From Nanobdellati archaeon (GTDB lineage Archaea > EX4484-52 > WAPT01): a DNA stretch of 52,322 nucleotides. The stretch covers positions 1 to 52,322 of the forward strand of contig WAPT01000016.1 of assembly GCA_015520605.1 (NCBI GenBank). Reading direction: 5' to 3'. Below are positions 16,470-25,375 of the stretch, one piece after another (the stretch's first letter is position 1; every line of letters begins with the position of its first letter). The notes beneath the pieces were generated by a model, which had not been told where the DNA came from, ran no database searches, and saw nothing but the letters and a program-made list of their open reading frames with translations. The translations under genes and the position numbers were made by a program.

Positions 16470-17474
16470 GTGGTGCTCGTGGTCGAAAAGCTCAGATGCC
16501 CCGAATGTGGCGGGGAGGAATTCATAGAGGATGAGAGCAGAGGAGAGCTCGTCTGTAAGAAGTGTGGATACGTTCTGGAAGAGGAGTATATAGACACAAG
16601 TCCTGAGTGGAGGGCTTTTGATTCCGAGCAGCAGGCAACAAGAACAAGAACGGGAGCTCCAATAACCTTTACAAAGCATGATAAGGGAATAAGCACCGAA
16701 ATAGGGATAAGCTCTGCTGAACTTTACAAAGTACCCGCAAGAAAGAGAGCCCAATATTATAGAATGATAAAATGGAATAAGAGACTTACCAAATCCAAGG
16801 ATAGAAACCTTTCCTACTCGCTCTCTGAGCTGGCAAGACAGATAAGCTACCTCGGCCTGCCAAAGTCTGTGCACGAAGAGGTAGCAAGGCTTTACGAGAA
16901 AGCTGTAGATATGGGACTCGTGAGAGGCAGGAGCATGGAGAGCATAATCACAGCTCTCATATATGCTGTTGCGAGGGAAAAAGGCACTCCAAGAACCCTC
17001 TCTGAGCTGAGTGCAGCTTCCGGAATCGAGAAAAGGGAGATAGGGAGAGCCTACAGGTACATAGCGAGGGCCCTCGGAATAAAGATCCTGCCTGCGAAAC
17101 CCGAAGACTACATACCCCGATTCGCATCACTTCTTGGTCTCAGCGGTAGGGTACAGGCGAGAGCGAGAGAGATCCTGAAAAAGGCTCTTGACGAGGATAT
17201 AGTATCCGGTAAGGGTCCAACCGGCATTGCGGCTGCGGCTCTTTACATAGCCGCAGTACTCGAAGGAGAAAAGAGAACCCAGAGGGATATTGCTGACATA
17301 GTCGGCGTTACGGAAGTTACGATCAGAAACAGGTACAAAGACCTTGTGGAGAAGCTGGGTATAGAAGAGGAAGTTGAGAAGAAAGCACAGGAAGCCGCGA
17401 AGTCCGAGGAGGAAAAGGAGACAAAGAAAGCACAGGAAAAGGAGGGAGAGAAAAAAAAGATCGTGCTGGAGTGA
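16470..17474 (+). CDS. tfb: Transcription initiation factor TFB (TFIIB)
   Basis: N-terminal zinc ribbon (CPECGGEEFIED, then CKKCGYV), B-reader segment with SPEWRAFDSEQ, then two cyclin-like repeats (about residues 120-210 and 215-300) holding a helix-turn-helix that contacts the BRE (TEVTIRNRYKDL). It recruits RNA polymerase to TATA/TBP promoters. An unusual Lys/Glu-rich tail of about 35 residues (SEEEKETKKAQEKEGEKKK) follows the second repeat. GTG is the only start type available (16470, 16473 or 16479). Strong AT boxes lie upstream (TTTTAAAAAATAT at about 16432). Only one TFB is seen in this window. Confidence 0.95.
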   Translation: MVLVVEKLRCPECGGEEFIEDESRGELVCKKCGYVLEEEYIDTSPEWRAFDSEQQATRTRTGAPITFTKHDKGISTEIGISSAELYKVPARKRAQYYRMIKWNKRLTKSKDRNLSYSLSELARQISYLGLPKSVHEEVARLYEKAVDMGLVRGRSMESIITALIYAVAREKGTPRTLSELSAASGIEKREIGRAYRYIARALGIKILPAKPEDYIPRFASLLGLSGRVQARAREILKKALDEDIVSGKGPTGIAAAALYIAAVLEGEKRTQRDIADIVGVTEVTIRNRYKDLVEKLGIEEEVEKKAQEAAKSEEEKETKKAQEKEGEKKKIVLE

Positions 17475-17479
17475 AGAAA

Positions 17480-18670
17480 CTAGCCCTTTTTCTTTACATT
17501 TTCATTTTTCCTGCTCACCTCTACTATCTCATCAATCCTTGCAGTGGTTCTTATCGCTGTGGGCTTCAAATGGGTTCTTGACGCATCATGACCGTGGTCT
17601 TTAAGTGCCTCAATTAACCACTCTACCCGAGGAGGAAATTTCAACTTCCACTTCTTGCACACAAAATGGATATCGTAAATGAGGCCCTTCTTAACCCTTG
17701 CTTCCTCCTGCAGGAGATTGATGACCTTTACGCTTTTATCACTCAACCATCCAACCTCTTTCTCAATCTTTCTAGCCATACTTTTACAAAACCCCTCATT
17801 CAAGAGTTCTCCTGTCCAGAGAGGGCCGACATTCTTAACTTTTTCACTTCCGCAGACCTCGCACCTCGAGGTCTTTTCCTCAGCGAGCTCCCTATGGCCG
17901 CAATTCTCGCAGACGGAAAGATATCCAAGACGGTTCAGGAGAATCCTATCAACCTCTCTCAGGTTTCTTTTCACGACACCCTGCACCCTTAAGAAATGTT
18001 CCTTACCGAAACAGACAACAGGCAGGAAAGCTTTCTCGTGTTTAGCGAATATTCTGATTATGTAGGCCGCGAGTATTCTAAGGCCTGCTTCGTACATACC
18101 ATCGTATCTGTAAGATGTTGCAAGGTATTTCCTGTAGCATACAATGGGATAGGTACCGCATAGCGGTGCTGTGTCCGTTGCGGTGACGCCCAGCATGGAG
18201 AGCTTTGCCATCGCTTCTGCTGCGCAGTCTATATACTTAGAGGGAGAACCGAAAGGGTCTATGTCCACAACATCACACTTGTTTCTCAGCCGGATCATGG
18301 CCACTCTCGCGTCTTCCATCATCAGCTCAACTCTGCTTTCGGCTATACCATTCAGCCCGAGATTGTGCCTTACACAATCCAAGGCTTTGGGATTCAGATC
18401 GTTGAACACAACTCTGCCGACATGAGATCCGCACTCAAGAAGATAGCGCAGTCCTCTTATCCCGGAAGCTGCAAAGGCATCGAGCACAAACCCCCCCTTT
18501 ATGTTGTAATTCTCCAGAAAGACAAGCGCGGATAACACACTTAGATCCCTACAGACCCGCATGCGAGGATTGTAAAACACATCATCGCTCTTGCACACCC
18601 TCCCGGCCGGAACCTCGATCTTTGCAAGTCCCTCCACTACTGAAACTCCATCCCCGGGTGATTCCGACAT
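17480..18670 (-). CDS. trm1: tRNA (guanine26-N2)-dimethyltransferase
   Basis: The 396-residue protein has the Trm1 layout: VPAGRVCKSDDVFYNPRMRV, the Rossmann SAM site VLDAFAASGIRGLRYLLE, catalytic DIDPFGSPSKYID, and a zinc site in the C-terminal third (CENCGHRELAEEKTSRCEVCG). The C-terminal domain binds the D-arm and anticodon stem. It makes m2,2G at position 26 of tRNA. ATG 18670 (MSESPGDG) is preferred over the ATA/ATT-like upstream start of the track. It converges on tfb with a 5-nt gap. Confidence 0.94.
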   Translation of the reverse strand: MSESPGDGVSVVEGLAKIEVPAGRVCKSDDVFYNPRMRVCRDLSVLSALVFLENYNIKGGFVLDAFAASGIRGLRYLLECGSHVGRVVFNDLNPKALDCVRHNLGLNGIAESRVELMMEDARVAMIRLRNKCDVVDIDPFGSPSKYIDCAAEAMAKLSMLGVTATDTAPLCGTYPIVCYRKYLATSYRYDGMYEAGLRILAAYIIRIFAKHEKAFLPVVCFGKEHFLRVQGVVKRNLREVDRILLNRLGYLSVCENCGHRELAEEKTSRCEVCGSEKVKNVGPLWTGELLNEGFCKSMARKIEKEVGWLSDKSVKVINLLQEEARVKKGLIYDIHFVCKKWKLKFPPRVEWLIEALKDHGHDASRTHLKPTAIRTTARIDEIVEVSRKNENVKKKG

Positions 18671-18714
18671 AGATCGAAGTATCATTCAAAAATTTTTTAA
18701 TTTACCATATCGAA

Positions 18715-19107
18715 ATGAACCGTATCATGAAAAAAGAATATGTGGAGAGGATTTTGTTTATTCTGAATAAGCTCAGAAATGATGAAAGACTGATAGTAGT
18801 TGAGGGATCAACTGATAGAGCGAGTCTGGAAAGACTTGGTATCAGTTCAGACAGAATAGTTGAGGTTAGCAAGAAAGCTGTATTTGAGCTGGAGGAAATA
18901 TTTGAGAAGAGAAAAGCCTCGAGCGTGATAAGCTTCCTTGATGGTGATAGAGCCGGCAGGGCTCTGCTCAAAAAGATGAAAAGTCTGTTCCAGCACATTG
19001 AGTTTGACGAGAGCTACTCATCCTACCTTTATGCAACACTTCGAGTCAGTTTCGCCGCCGACTTGGCAGGGATAATTGAAAGAATGATCACCTCTCACCA
19101 CTATTGA
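18715..19107 (+). CDS. Small Toprim-domain protein (UPF0292-like)
   Basis: A 130-residue protein made of little more than one Toprim domain: LIVVEGSTDRASLERLGI supplies the conserved glutamate and VISFLDGDRAGRALLKKM the DxD pair used for metal binding in topoisomerases, primases and RNase M5-like nucleases. This matches the archaeal UPF0292 stand-alone Toprim group. Function is not established; RNA or DNA strand cleavage is plausible. Its 3' end overlaps the convergent nucleotidyltransferase gene by 20 nt. Confidence 0.78.
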   Translation: MNRIMKKEYVERILFILNKLRNDERLIVVEGSTDRASLERLGISSDRIVEVSKKAVFELEEIFEKRKASSVISFLDGDRAGRALLKKMKSLFQHIEFDESYSSYLYATLRVSFAADLAGIIERMITSHHY

Positions 19108-20875
19108 TCCCCCTTCCGAGATAGGAAATATCGGGTCTGGATGATTCGCTAGTTTCCCGCTCCTGTTTCTTCCCGCCTTTAAGAGTATCATGTCCTGATG
19201 GAGCATTCCCCTTCGTTTCCTTCAGTCTTTTCTCCAGCACCCTCTGCAGTTGCTCAACGAACTCCCTAGTCTTTTCCCTTATCTCGTAGATCTTTTCTTC
19301 GGGGATCTCCTCTTCCTTACCCTCCTTAACCATCTCAAGGTATTTCATCATTGTATTGAAAAGGGTCTCGTGTTGTTCCTTGACCTCCGGAAAAGTCCTG
19401 TGCATCACAGTGGGCAGATCTTTCAACTCCTCAGGTGGCTCTATGCCGAGCCTTCTTAAAGCGACAACATCAGCTTTGAGGAACATCTTGTAGGTTTCTA
19501 TAAGAATATTGCCCTTCTGTCTCATTCCCATACTGTCAATCAGATTCTTTATAGCTTCGATTACTCTCTTCGCTTTTTCCACATACTCATCAACCATCCT
19601 GCCTATATCCTTTGCTTCCTCAGGAGACATATACTCAACATCCTTAGCAAAACGGTGCACAGATCTTATATCCTCAGCAACACTTTTATCGAGCATTCCT
19701 CTCGCCACAAGGGTTGCCTCGAGGGCATCAGCGACTTCCTCCTTGTTGACAGGCAATCTCCCAATCATCATCAGTGCAGCGTTACCTGCTGACGCAACAG
19801 CCTGTTCTAAATAGTGTGCTGCCGATTTCACCCTAGAGATGGCATACTCCACGAACCGCGGAGCCGCGGATATCTTCTTATCCACGGCCTCTTTGGTTGT
19901 TGGAACCATGCCCCTCTGCACCATGCGCTTTGCAGGCATGAAGACGCCAACATCATAAACGGGAACCCCATACCTCAGAATGGAAATGAGAACCGGCTCC
20001 GCTACTCTCAGGTTTTCCCAGAACTCCGTAAGAAACATGAACGCCTGAATCGTTATACGCTCATCCAAATCCCTCGCTATTCTCACGAGTTCATCCCATA
20101 TCTGGTCCTTCACATGATCCGGAATTTCCTCCTCCACTTCCGTATCATCCATTATAACAAAAATATCAAGATCGCTTTTTTCATGGTAAGTTCCCTTTAC
20201 TGTTGAGCCATAAACCACGACGGATTTTATTCTCTTTCTGTACTTCTGGATAAGCTTTGCAGCGTATCTTCTCGCTATCTCCATTCTTTTATCAAATTCC
20301 TTTTTTCTTTTTTCCTCCTGCAGGCTTTTTATTCTCTCTTCTATTCTCTTCTCTTCCTCTCTCGCCAGCCCCACTATCTCTTCTGCCCTTTCCTTCGGAA
20401 TACCCGCCTCCACAAGCTCCTTTTTACTCGAGGACGCAAGAACATTCACTGTAGTGATGCCGACATTTCTTAACCTTCTCTTTTCCTCCTCGGTAAGGAA
20501 CGCCACCTTGTCTATCTTCCTTCCCTCCGATGCGAGATGCTGAAGTTCCTTATCAACTTTGCTTGTGGTGTAGCGCTCCACGATCCGTTTCCTTTTTTTA
20601 TCAACGCTGGAAAGAATTGATCCGTCAGCCCCACTACTCCCTGATGCACTCCCGCTTCCTCCACGTTTAACATCATTTTTTTGATTTGTAACTTCTTTTT
20701 TCATATTTTCATTCTTTCCTGCGCCCGTATCTCCTCCCTTCATCGATTCTGCAGATTTCATATCAATAATCACCTCTTTAGAATGCTGTTTGCGTTCTTC
20801 ATTCACAGGAGCATCTCCAACTACCGCCTCCCTTATTTTTGCGATTTCATCTTTTGATGTTGACTGGTCATCCAT
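19088..20875 (-). CDS. Large nucleotidyltransferase-domain protein with helical C-terminal region
   Basis: The 595-residue protein has a low-complexity N-terminus (GSGSASGSSGADGS), a helix-hairpin-helix-like stretch (LRNVGITTVNVLASSSKKELVEAGI), a charged coil, then an MNT-type nucleotidyltransferase domain, VVVYGSTVKGTYHEKSDLDI near residue 222, giving the GS-x-DxD signature. The following 150 residues are helical and HEPN-like (AISRVKSAAHYLEQAVASAG), and the tail is coiled coil. MNT and HEPN pairs elsewhere form toxin-antitoxin modules; a fusion of this size suggests a different, perhaps RNA-modifying, role (inference). ACATATATAAAG lies upstream in the 64-bp gap to the TIM-barrel gene, so it has its own promoter. 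Confidence 0.7.
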   Translation of the reverse strand: MDDQSTSKDEIAKIREAVVGDAPVNEERKQHSKEVIIDMKSAESMKGGDTGAGKNENMKKEVTNQKNDVKRGGSGSASGSSGADGSILSSVDKKRKRIVERYTTSKVDKELQHLASEGRKIDKVAFLTEEEKRRLRNVGITTVNVLASSSKKELVEAGIPKERAEEIVGLAREEEKRIEERIKSLQEEKRKKEFDKRMEIARRYAAKLIQKYRKRIKSVVVYGSTVKGTYHEKSDLDIFVIMDDTEVEEEIPDHVKDQIWDELVRIARDLDERITIQAFMFLTEFWENLRVAEPVLISILRYGVPVYDVGVFMPAKRMVQRGMVPTTKEAVDKKISAAPRFVEYAISRVKSAAHYLEQAVASAGNAALMMIGRLPVNKEEVADALEATLVARGMLDKSVAEDIRSVHRFAKDVEYMSPEEAKDIGRMVDEYVEKAKRVIEAIKNLIDSMGMRQKGNILIETYKMFLKADVVALRRLGIEPPEELKDLPTVMHRTFPEVKEQHETLFNTMMKYLEMVKEGKEEEIPEEKIYEIREKTREFVEQLQRVLEKRLKETKGNAPSGHDTLKGGKKQERETSESSRPDISYLGRGINSGER

Positions 20876-20939
20876 ACACGGACACCATAGTTAGGGAGTT
20901 GTGGCATCATCTTTATATATGTGACATTAACCCGAGGCA

Positions 20940-23561
20940 TCACCACTTGAACCTGTTTCTCAACCAGTTCGCAAGCTTGTTGAGTTCTCTCGCTCTGTCA
21001 CCGAAAAACGAGTACGAATGCTCGGGAAGTGTGAGCAACCCCTCTATAGGATCCATCGCATGCATTCTCACCGCTTCATACTGTGCGGCTTCAAATTCCG
21101 GACCCAGACCGTAGAACTCAGGAGGTAGTTTGTCCGGGGGTGTGTCGTTTTCCAGATGTTTTATCATCAGCCTCAAGGCTACAGCGCTATCCTCTGGTGG
21201 ACCGGCTGCACCCCACTCCCATATTAGATACGCGCTCTTCATACCCTTCTTTCTCAATAACCACAGCCATTTATAAAGTATGTACATATCAAGGCTGAAA
21301 AGTTGTATCTGACCGTGTAAACCGCCGTAGGGGCGTGGTGCGTTTATATGCACCATCCTAACATATTTCGCATCACCGTCTATGATATTTTCCTCCACAT
21401 CCTTAATTGGATCTATGAGATTGGTTGTCAGATGCTCGAAATCTATGGTGTAGGATATGTGTTCTCCGTTCTCTATGCTTTTAACTAAAGCTATGTGGTG
21501 GTGAGCATGCATCACCCGAAGCTGTCCTTCAAGACCTGGAGCTGGTTGTTCTGTCTCCACAAAAATATGGATTCTGTTCTTCTTGCAGAACTCATAGATC
21601 GACAAGTTTATTTCATCATTATCAAGGTCTCTTGCAAGTTTGCTGTTCAGCATCTCATTTCTCCTGCTCCCTTCTGTTGAGTCATCTATCTTCCACTCCA
21701 CCACCTGCTCAGGAATTCCACCCATGTTCCATGGTGGAGTCTTAACCAGCAGGTGGCCCTGGATGTATTTGCATGCTACAGCTGTGATTATCAGCTCTAT
21801 TATCTTCTGCACTGGTATCCTTGCCCTGTTACCCATAGGATCGACATATCTCTCTATTCCCTTGTTAGCAAGATCTATAGCAACATCAGGCATGATGGGA
21901 CAGCCAGCTTCATTCTCAACGATCTCCTTCCATAAAGGGTCTCCCACAACGGACATGTACTTTGCTACCACCTCATAGCTCACCTTTTCAGGAGCCTCGC
22001 TCCCCTGCTGTTTCCAGAGTTCGTAGAGCTGATCAAAGTTCATCCTCGTGACAGTCTCAACAACATGCTCGCACAGGATGTAGAACTGGTAGGCCGGAGT
22101 TAGTCCACGCACGTTGCTACTCTTGCTACCATTGACGCCAACAGCCTCCTCTGGATCAGCGCCGCCGTTGAGAGTTCTGATAAACATCCTGTACACGAGA
22201 GAATAAGACAGCAGCTCCTTTATCTCCTCGAGTCTTTTATCATCATCGGGTATCGTGCTCTTATCGCACCTCTCCACCTTGTACCTGAGGATTTTGAGGG
22301 TCTCCAGTTCCCTTTCCAGCGCTTCGTAGTATCCAGCCTCCCCGGCTGCTCTCTGCCTTTCCCTGGCACGAGCATCTATATTCTGGATTTCCGATTGCAC
22401 CGCTGCCTGAGTTTGCTGCAGCTCCAGAATCTTTTCCTGAGTTGCATGTACCTGAGTAAGCAGGTTCTCAGCCTCCTTCTTTTCCTCATCGGTCAGTTCG
22501 CGCTTCATCTTGAGCGTCTCGAGCCTGTATTTAAGCCGTTCAGCAAGCTGTTGAAGATTGAGAATCATCGCGCTTATCTCGGTGAGCTTTGATTGCAGAT
22601 CAGCTCGTTTTTTCCTCTCCTCCGGAGTGTAGAGCTTCTCCTGAATTTCCCTCTGCTTGACCTCCAGCTCCTTTATTCTCCTGTCCAGCTCTTTCAGGAG
22701 GTGTGGTCTTGTTTTCTCCCAGTATTCCAGCTTCATCCTTCTCAACTGCTGGGCCGCAAACATCACCCTCTCACTGAAAGTCCCATACTCCCACCACGGT
22801 TTCAACATCCCCTTATCGGTTTCAATCTCATCCGTGGTGCTCAGAAAGTTGACTACTTCCGCGTTGGGCACCACACCGAGCAAGCGGTAGAGAATATCGA
22901 TAAACCTCGCCTTGAACCAATCCTTTAACCACGGTATGTTTTTCCTCTTGCCGTCTACAGGATCTGTAAATTCACCGCTTGTCACCTTCTCAATCCATAC
23001 CGCGAGGTTCTCACCGGTGAAGGAGTACTGTGGTAACGGGTATTCGTGTGTTGCAAGATAATACGTGAGGCCCGGCCTCGGCCTATGTGAGGTGTGGAAC
23101 AGGATGAATTTTGCGCCCGTTTTCTTGGCTATTATGGCTGTTCTCTGCAAATTGCGGTGGTGTCTCTCCCATTCGTGAGCGTTGGCAACTCCGAGGTCTA
23201 TCGCTATCTCTCCAGTTACGGGCGCGTGAATCCCGAAGCCGAAGGAAGGTCCCTGCGCATCAATAACACGCCTCACTTCCTCCTCAACACCGTGCTCGTA
23301 AGCCTCAGCTATGCTCTCGAAGTCAACCTCCACGAAATCGAAGCCCTGTCTTGCACCAAATGCTATCTTTTTCGCTACTCCGGAGAGCGCCATCCTTTCG
23401 GCTCCCTGCCTGAACTGAGCGAAGCCGGGAGTAACGCCTATGATATAATCCACAGGTCTGTTGTACTTATCCCACCTGCCCTGTGGTTTCTTTTCTGCGG
23501 AACCCATTGCTGGTCGTTGTTCCTCCTTTCTTCCCCCTGAAAGAAACCTGTTAAGCACCAT
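20940..23561 (-). CDS. Giant TIM-barrel protein split by a coiled-coil insertion
   Basis: The 873-residue protein begins like a xylose-isomerase-type TIM barrel (VDYIIGVTPGFAQF, GFDFVEVDFESIAEAYEHGV, FGIHAPVTGEIAIDLG, GAKFILFHTSH). From about residue 290 to 430 comes an intense coiled coil (ELDRRIKELEVKQREIQEKL), then a helical region, and late barrel-like strands resume at about 675 (NRIHIFVETEQPAPG, ISYTIDFEHL, KYVRMVHINAPRPYGGLHG). Conserved His/Glu/Asp in those strands (FVETE, DFEH, HINAP) suggest a metal site like AP endonuclease IV/sugar isomerases. No known family name comes to mind. It lies upstream of the nucleotidyltransferase gene on the same strand; function is unknown. Confidence 0.7.
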   Translation of the reverse strand: MVLNRFLSGGRKEEQRPAMGSAEKKPQGRWDKYNRPVDYIIGVTPGFAQFRQGAERMALSGVAKKIAFGARQGFDFVEVDFESIAEAYEHGVEEEVRRVIDAQGPSFGFGIHAPVTGEIAIDLGVANAHEWERHHRNLQRTAIIAKKTGAKFILFHTSHRPRPGLTYYLATHEYPLPQYSFTGENLAVWIEKVTSGEFTDPVDGKRKNIPWLKDWFKARFIDILYRLLGVVPNAEVVNFLSTTDEIETDKGMLKPWWEYGTFSERVMFAAQQLRRMKLEYWEKTRPHLLKELDRRIKELEVKQREIQEKLYTPEERKKRADLQSKLTEISAMILNLQQLAERLKYRLETLKMKRELTDEEKKEAENLLTQVHATQEKILELQQTQAAVQSEIQNIDARARERQRAAGEAGYYEALERELETLKILRYKVERCDKSTIPDDDKRLEEIKELLSYSLVYRMFIRTLNGGADPEEAVGVNGSKSSNVRGLTPAYQFYILCEHVVETVTRMNFDQLYELWKQQGSEAPEKVSYEVVAKYMSVVGDPLWKEIVENEAGCPIMPDVAIDLANKGIERYVDPMGNRARIPVQKIIELIITAVACKYIQGHLLVKTPPWNMGGIPEQVVEWKIDDSTEGSRRNEMLNSKLARDLDNDEINLSIYEFCKKNRIHIFVETEQPAPGLEGQLRVMHAHHHIALVKSIENGEHISYTIDFEHLTTNLIDPIKDVEENIIDGDAKYVRMVHINAPRPYGGLHGQIQLFSLDMYILYKWLWLLRKKGMKSAYLIWEWGAAGPPEDSAVALRLMIKHLENDTPPDKLPPEFYGLGPEFEAAQYEAVRMHAMDPIEGLLTLPEHSYSFFGDRARELNKLANWLRNRFKW

Positions 23562-23622
23562 GGAGCCTCACAATTAATTTATATAGGTACGGACTCAAAA
23601 TAAAAGTTTAGGGTGCTCAGAA

Positions 23623-24234
23623 ATGGGCTTGGGGGATAAACTGAGTGAATTGACATCTAAATTCAAGCGGAAATCCATCGATGATAAAATAGAGGAAGTT
23701 CTTGGCTCCGCGAATAAAGAGCATAGGACACAAGAGAGCTTTTCATCGACCTTCTCTCAGCTGAACGCTCAGGCCGCAGACAGGTTTAGAAACGAGGTGA
23801 GTGGAATAGGAAGATCTCTGTTTACAAGGGCTGAAGAGAGGTTCGATGTAAACTATCCAGCAATAGAGAGAGCTCCATTCGGTGATGCGAGCGAAGAAGG
23901 TCCGCTCACAAGAAATTTCGATGAGGCGCATTTTCATAACAACGCACTTCTGAACTCTGCGACCACAGTCCCTGACCCCCGCGGGAATGAAAAAGCTCAG
24001 CCCCCGTCAATCACGGAGGTCGGTTTTTCTCACGCCTCTGCTTCCTTTGAGAACAACACATTTTCTGCAAGGACATCGGGAAATTATCACGCTTCGTCCA
24101 AAAATTCAACACAATATCTCAGCAGTCCTGATTTAAACACAATAATAAACGAACTCCACGCCATAAGGGAGCAGAATGCTGTTATTCTTGAAAGACTTAA
24201 AAGAATAGAGGAAATGCTCAGCAAGCCTTACTGA
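23623..24234 (+). CDS. Hypothetical protein with C-terminal coiled coil (203 aa)
   Basis: It begins MGLGDKLSELTSKFKRKSID (amphipathic, basic), has a long Ser/Asn/Pro-rich, probably disordered middle, and ends in a heptad-patterned coiled coil (INELHAIREQNAVILERLKR). The coil at the end resembles those of archaeal flagellar accessory or scaffold proteins, but I cannot place it. It is divergent from the TIM-barrel gene across a 61-bp gap containing TTTATATAGG. It may be an adaptor within this block. Confidence 0.6.
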   Translation: MGLGDKLSELTSKFKRKSIDDKIEEVLGSANKEHRTQESFSSTFSQLNAQAADRFRNEVSGIGRSLFTRAEERFDVNYPAIERAPFGDASEEGPLTRNFDEAHFHNNALLNSATTVPDPRGNEKAQPPSITEVGFSHASASFENNTFSARTSGNYHASSKNSTQYLSSPDLNTIINELHAIREQNAVILERLKRIEEMLSKPY

Positions 24235-24279
24235 AAAGGTCCTCGCCAAAGATAGGCAAGAATAATTCCCGCTATTTAT

Positions 24280-24813
24280 CTAATAGTTAAAGCCAGCGCC
24301 CTTCGGAACGGTGACGCGTTCAACCTTCTGAGGAGGTATCCCGAGTATTTCCCTTATGGCATTTTCTATAGTTAGGAGCATTCTTTTTGAAATCTCAAAA
24401 TACTTCTGGCGCTGCCTGTTGTAAAACAAGTAGCTGTAAGTCCACCAGAAACTCTTATGAAGGCTGTGGGAGTACGGTACTATGGTTCTGAGCACACCCC
24501 CATACTTCAACGTCATGCTGCCCATCTTTTTTGGGTCATCGCCCTGAGAGCCCCAAGCACGCATTCTGAATATGAGAGTTGTCCATCTATCGAACGGTTT
24601 TGTGGCCTCCACCTCGTAATAGAAGGAACCATCGGTTGTGTCCCATCTGAGATCCTTTTCCCATACCCTTGGACTTCTTATTTCCAGCACACGTTTCAGC
24701 ACATTAACCATCTTGTCCTTGAAACCAAAAGGATTCGGTCCGCTGTATACTATTTTCTTCAGTTCATGCGGTGCGAAGATCATATCATCATAAACGAGTT
24801 TCTTGCTAGCCAT
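24280..24813 (-). CDS. Hypothetical protein (177 aa), paralogue of its neighbour
   Basis: MIFAPHELKKIVYSGPNPFG opens a compact alpha/beta protein rich in Trp/Tyr (FWWTYSYLFYNRQRQKYFEI) with a C-terminal helix (LTIENAIREILGI). It aligns with the adjacent 171-aa gene: the FxPHxxxxxxYSGPxP opening, a DLRWDT/EIAFTWET strand, a central beta region and a final KRM...I...I helix. Its ATG overlaps the upstream paralogue's end by 8 nt, so they form an operon. Family unknown. Confidence 0.65.
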   Translation of the reverse strand: MASKKLVYDDMIFAPHELKKIVYSGPNPFGFKDKMVNVLKRVLEIRSPRVWEKDLRWDTTDGSFYYEVEATKPFDRWTTLIFRMRAWGSQGDDPKKMGSMTLKYGGVLRTIVPYSHSLHKSFWWTYSYLFYNRQRQKYFEISKRMLLTIENAIREILGIPPQKVERVTVPKGAGFNY

Positions 24814-25321
24814 GCGCTCTCAGCTCCTCCAAGTATTTTTTAATTTCTTCTTCCAGTTTCTTTACGATGCGCCTCCCCATCTGGATGTATTCCATTCTTT
24901 TCTTATGGTAAAAAATCGTGTGCCAGAATCGTCTCGCCATCTCGTAAAAGATGGATTGCTGAAGTAAAGTGTCCTGTGGATACTCGGTGACAAGGGCGGG
25001 GTCTATCGAAATTGTAGCTGGTCCCCTTCCATTCTTGGAGTAACCCTTCAGCTTTATGTCAACCCTTATGTGGGAATAAACATCCATCTGTTTTATGACG
25101 CGCCACCATATGTTGAACTTTATCTCATCATCGCTCGGTGTTTCCCATGTGAAGGCTATTTCCTGTATGTGACTCGGTGGGATGTTAAATATCGCTGGCA
25201 TTAATTCCTGAAGCTTATTGTAAAGCTTTTCTGGATACGGTCCGGAATAGTTGATGAATATTTCTTTGTGTGGTTCGAAAAGATTATCATAGATGGTCAG
25301 TTTGATTCTCGCCCATACCAT
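24806..25321 (-). CDS. Hypothetical protein (171 aa), first of a paralogous pair
   Basis: It begins MVWARIKLTIYDNLFEPHKE and contains INYSGPYPEKLYNKLQELMP, EIAFTWETPSDDEIKFNIWW and a long charged C-terminal helix. Similarity to the next gene shows tandem duplication. ATG 25321 sits exactly 27-28 bp from the centre of a symmetric TATA palindrome, so the mRNA is probably leaderless. No function is recognised; the aromatic beta-rich core could bind a ligand or partner protein. Confidence 0.65.
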   Translation of the reverse strand: MVWARIKLTIYDNLFEPHKEIFINYSGPYPEKLYNKLQELMPAIFNIPPSHIQEIAFTWETPSDDEIKFNIWWRVIKQMDVYSHIRVDIKLKGYSKNGRGPATISIDPALVTEYPQDTLLQQSIFYEMARRFWHTIFYHKKRMEYIQMGRRIVKKLEEEIKKYLEELRAHG

Positions 25322-25339
25322 GAATATGAATTTCTGACC

Positions 25340-25357
25340 AACTTATATATATAAGTT
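25340..25357. promoter_or_regulatory. Symmetric bidirectional TATA palindrome
   Basis: AACTTATATATATAAGTT is a perfect 18-bp palindrome centred at 25348.5, equidistant (27.5 bp) from the ATG at 25321 (minus) and the ATG at 25376 (plus). One TBP site could therefore serve two divergent leaderless genes. Confidence 0.7.
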
Positions 25358-25375
25358 AGGATACAAAAAACAATT

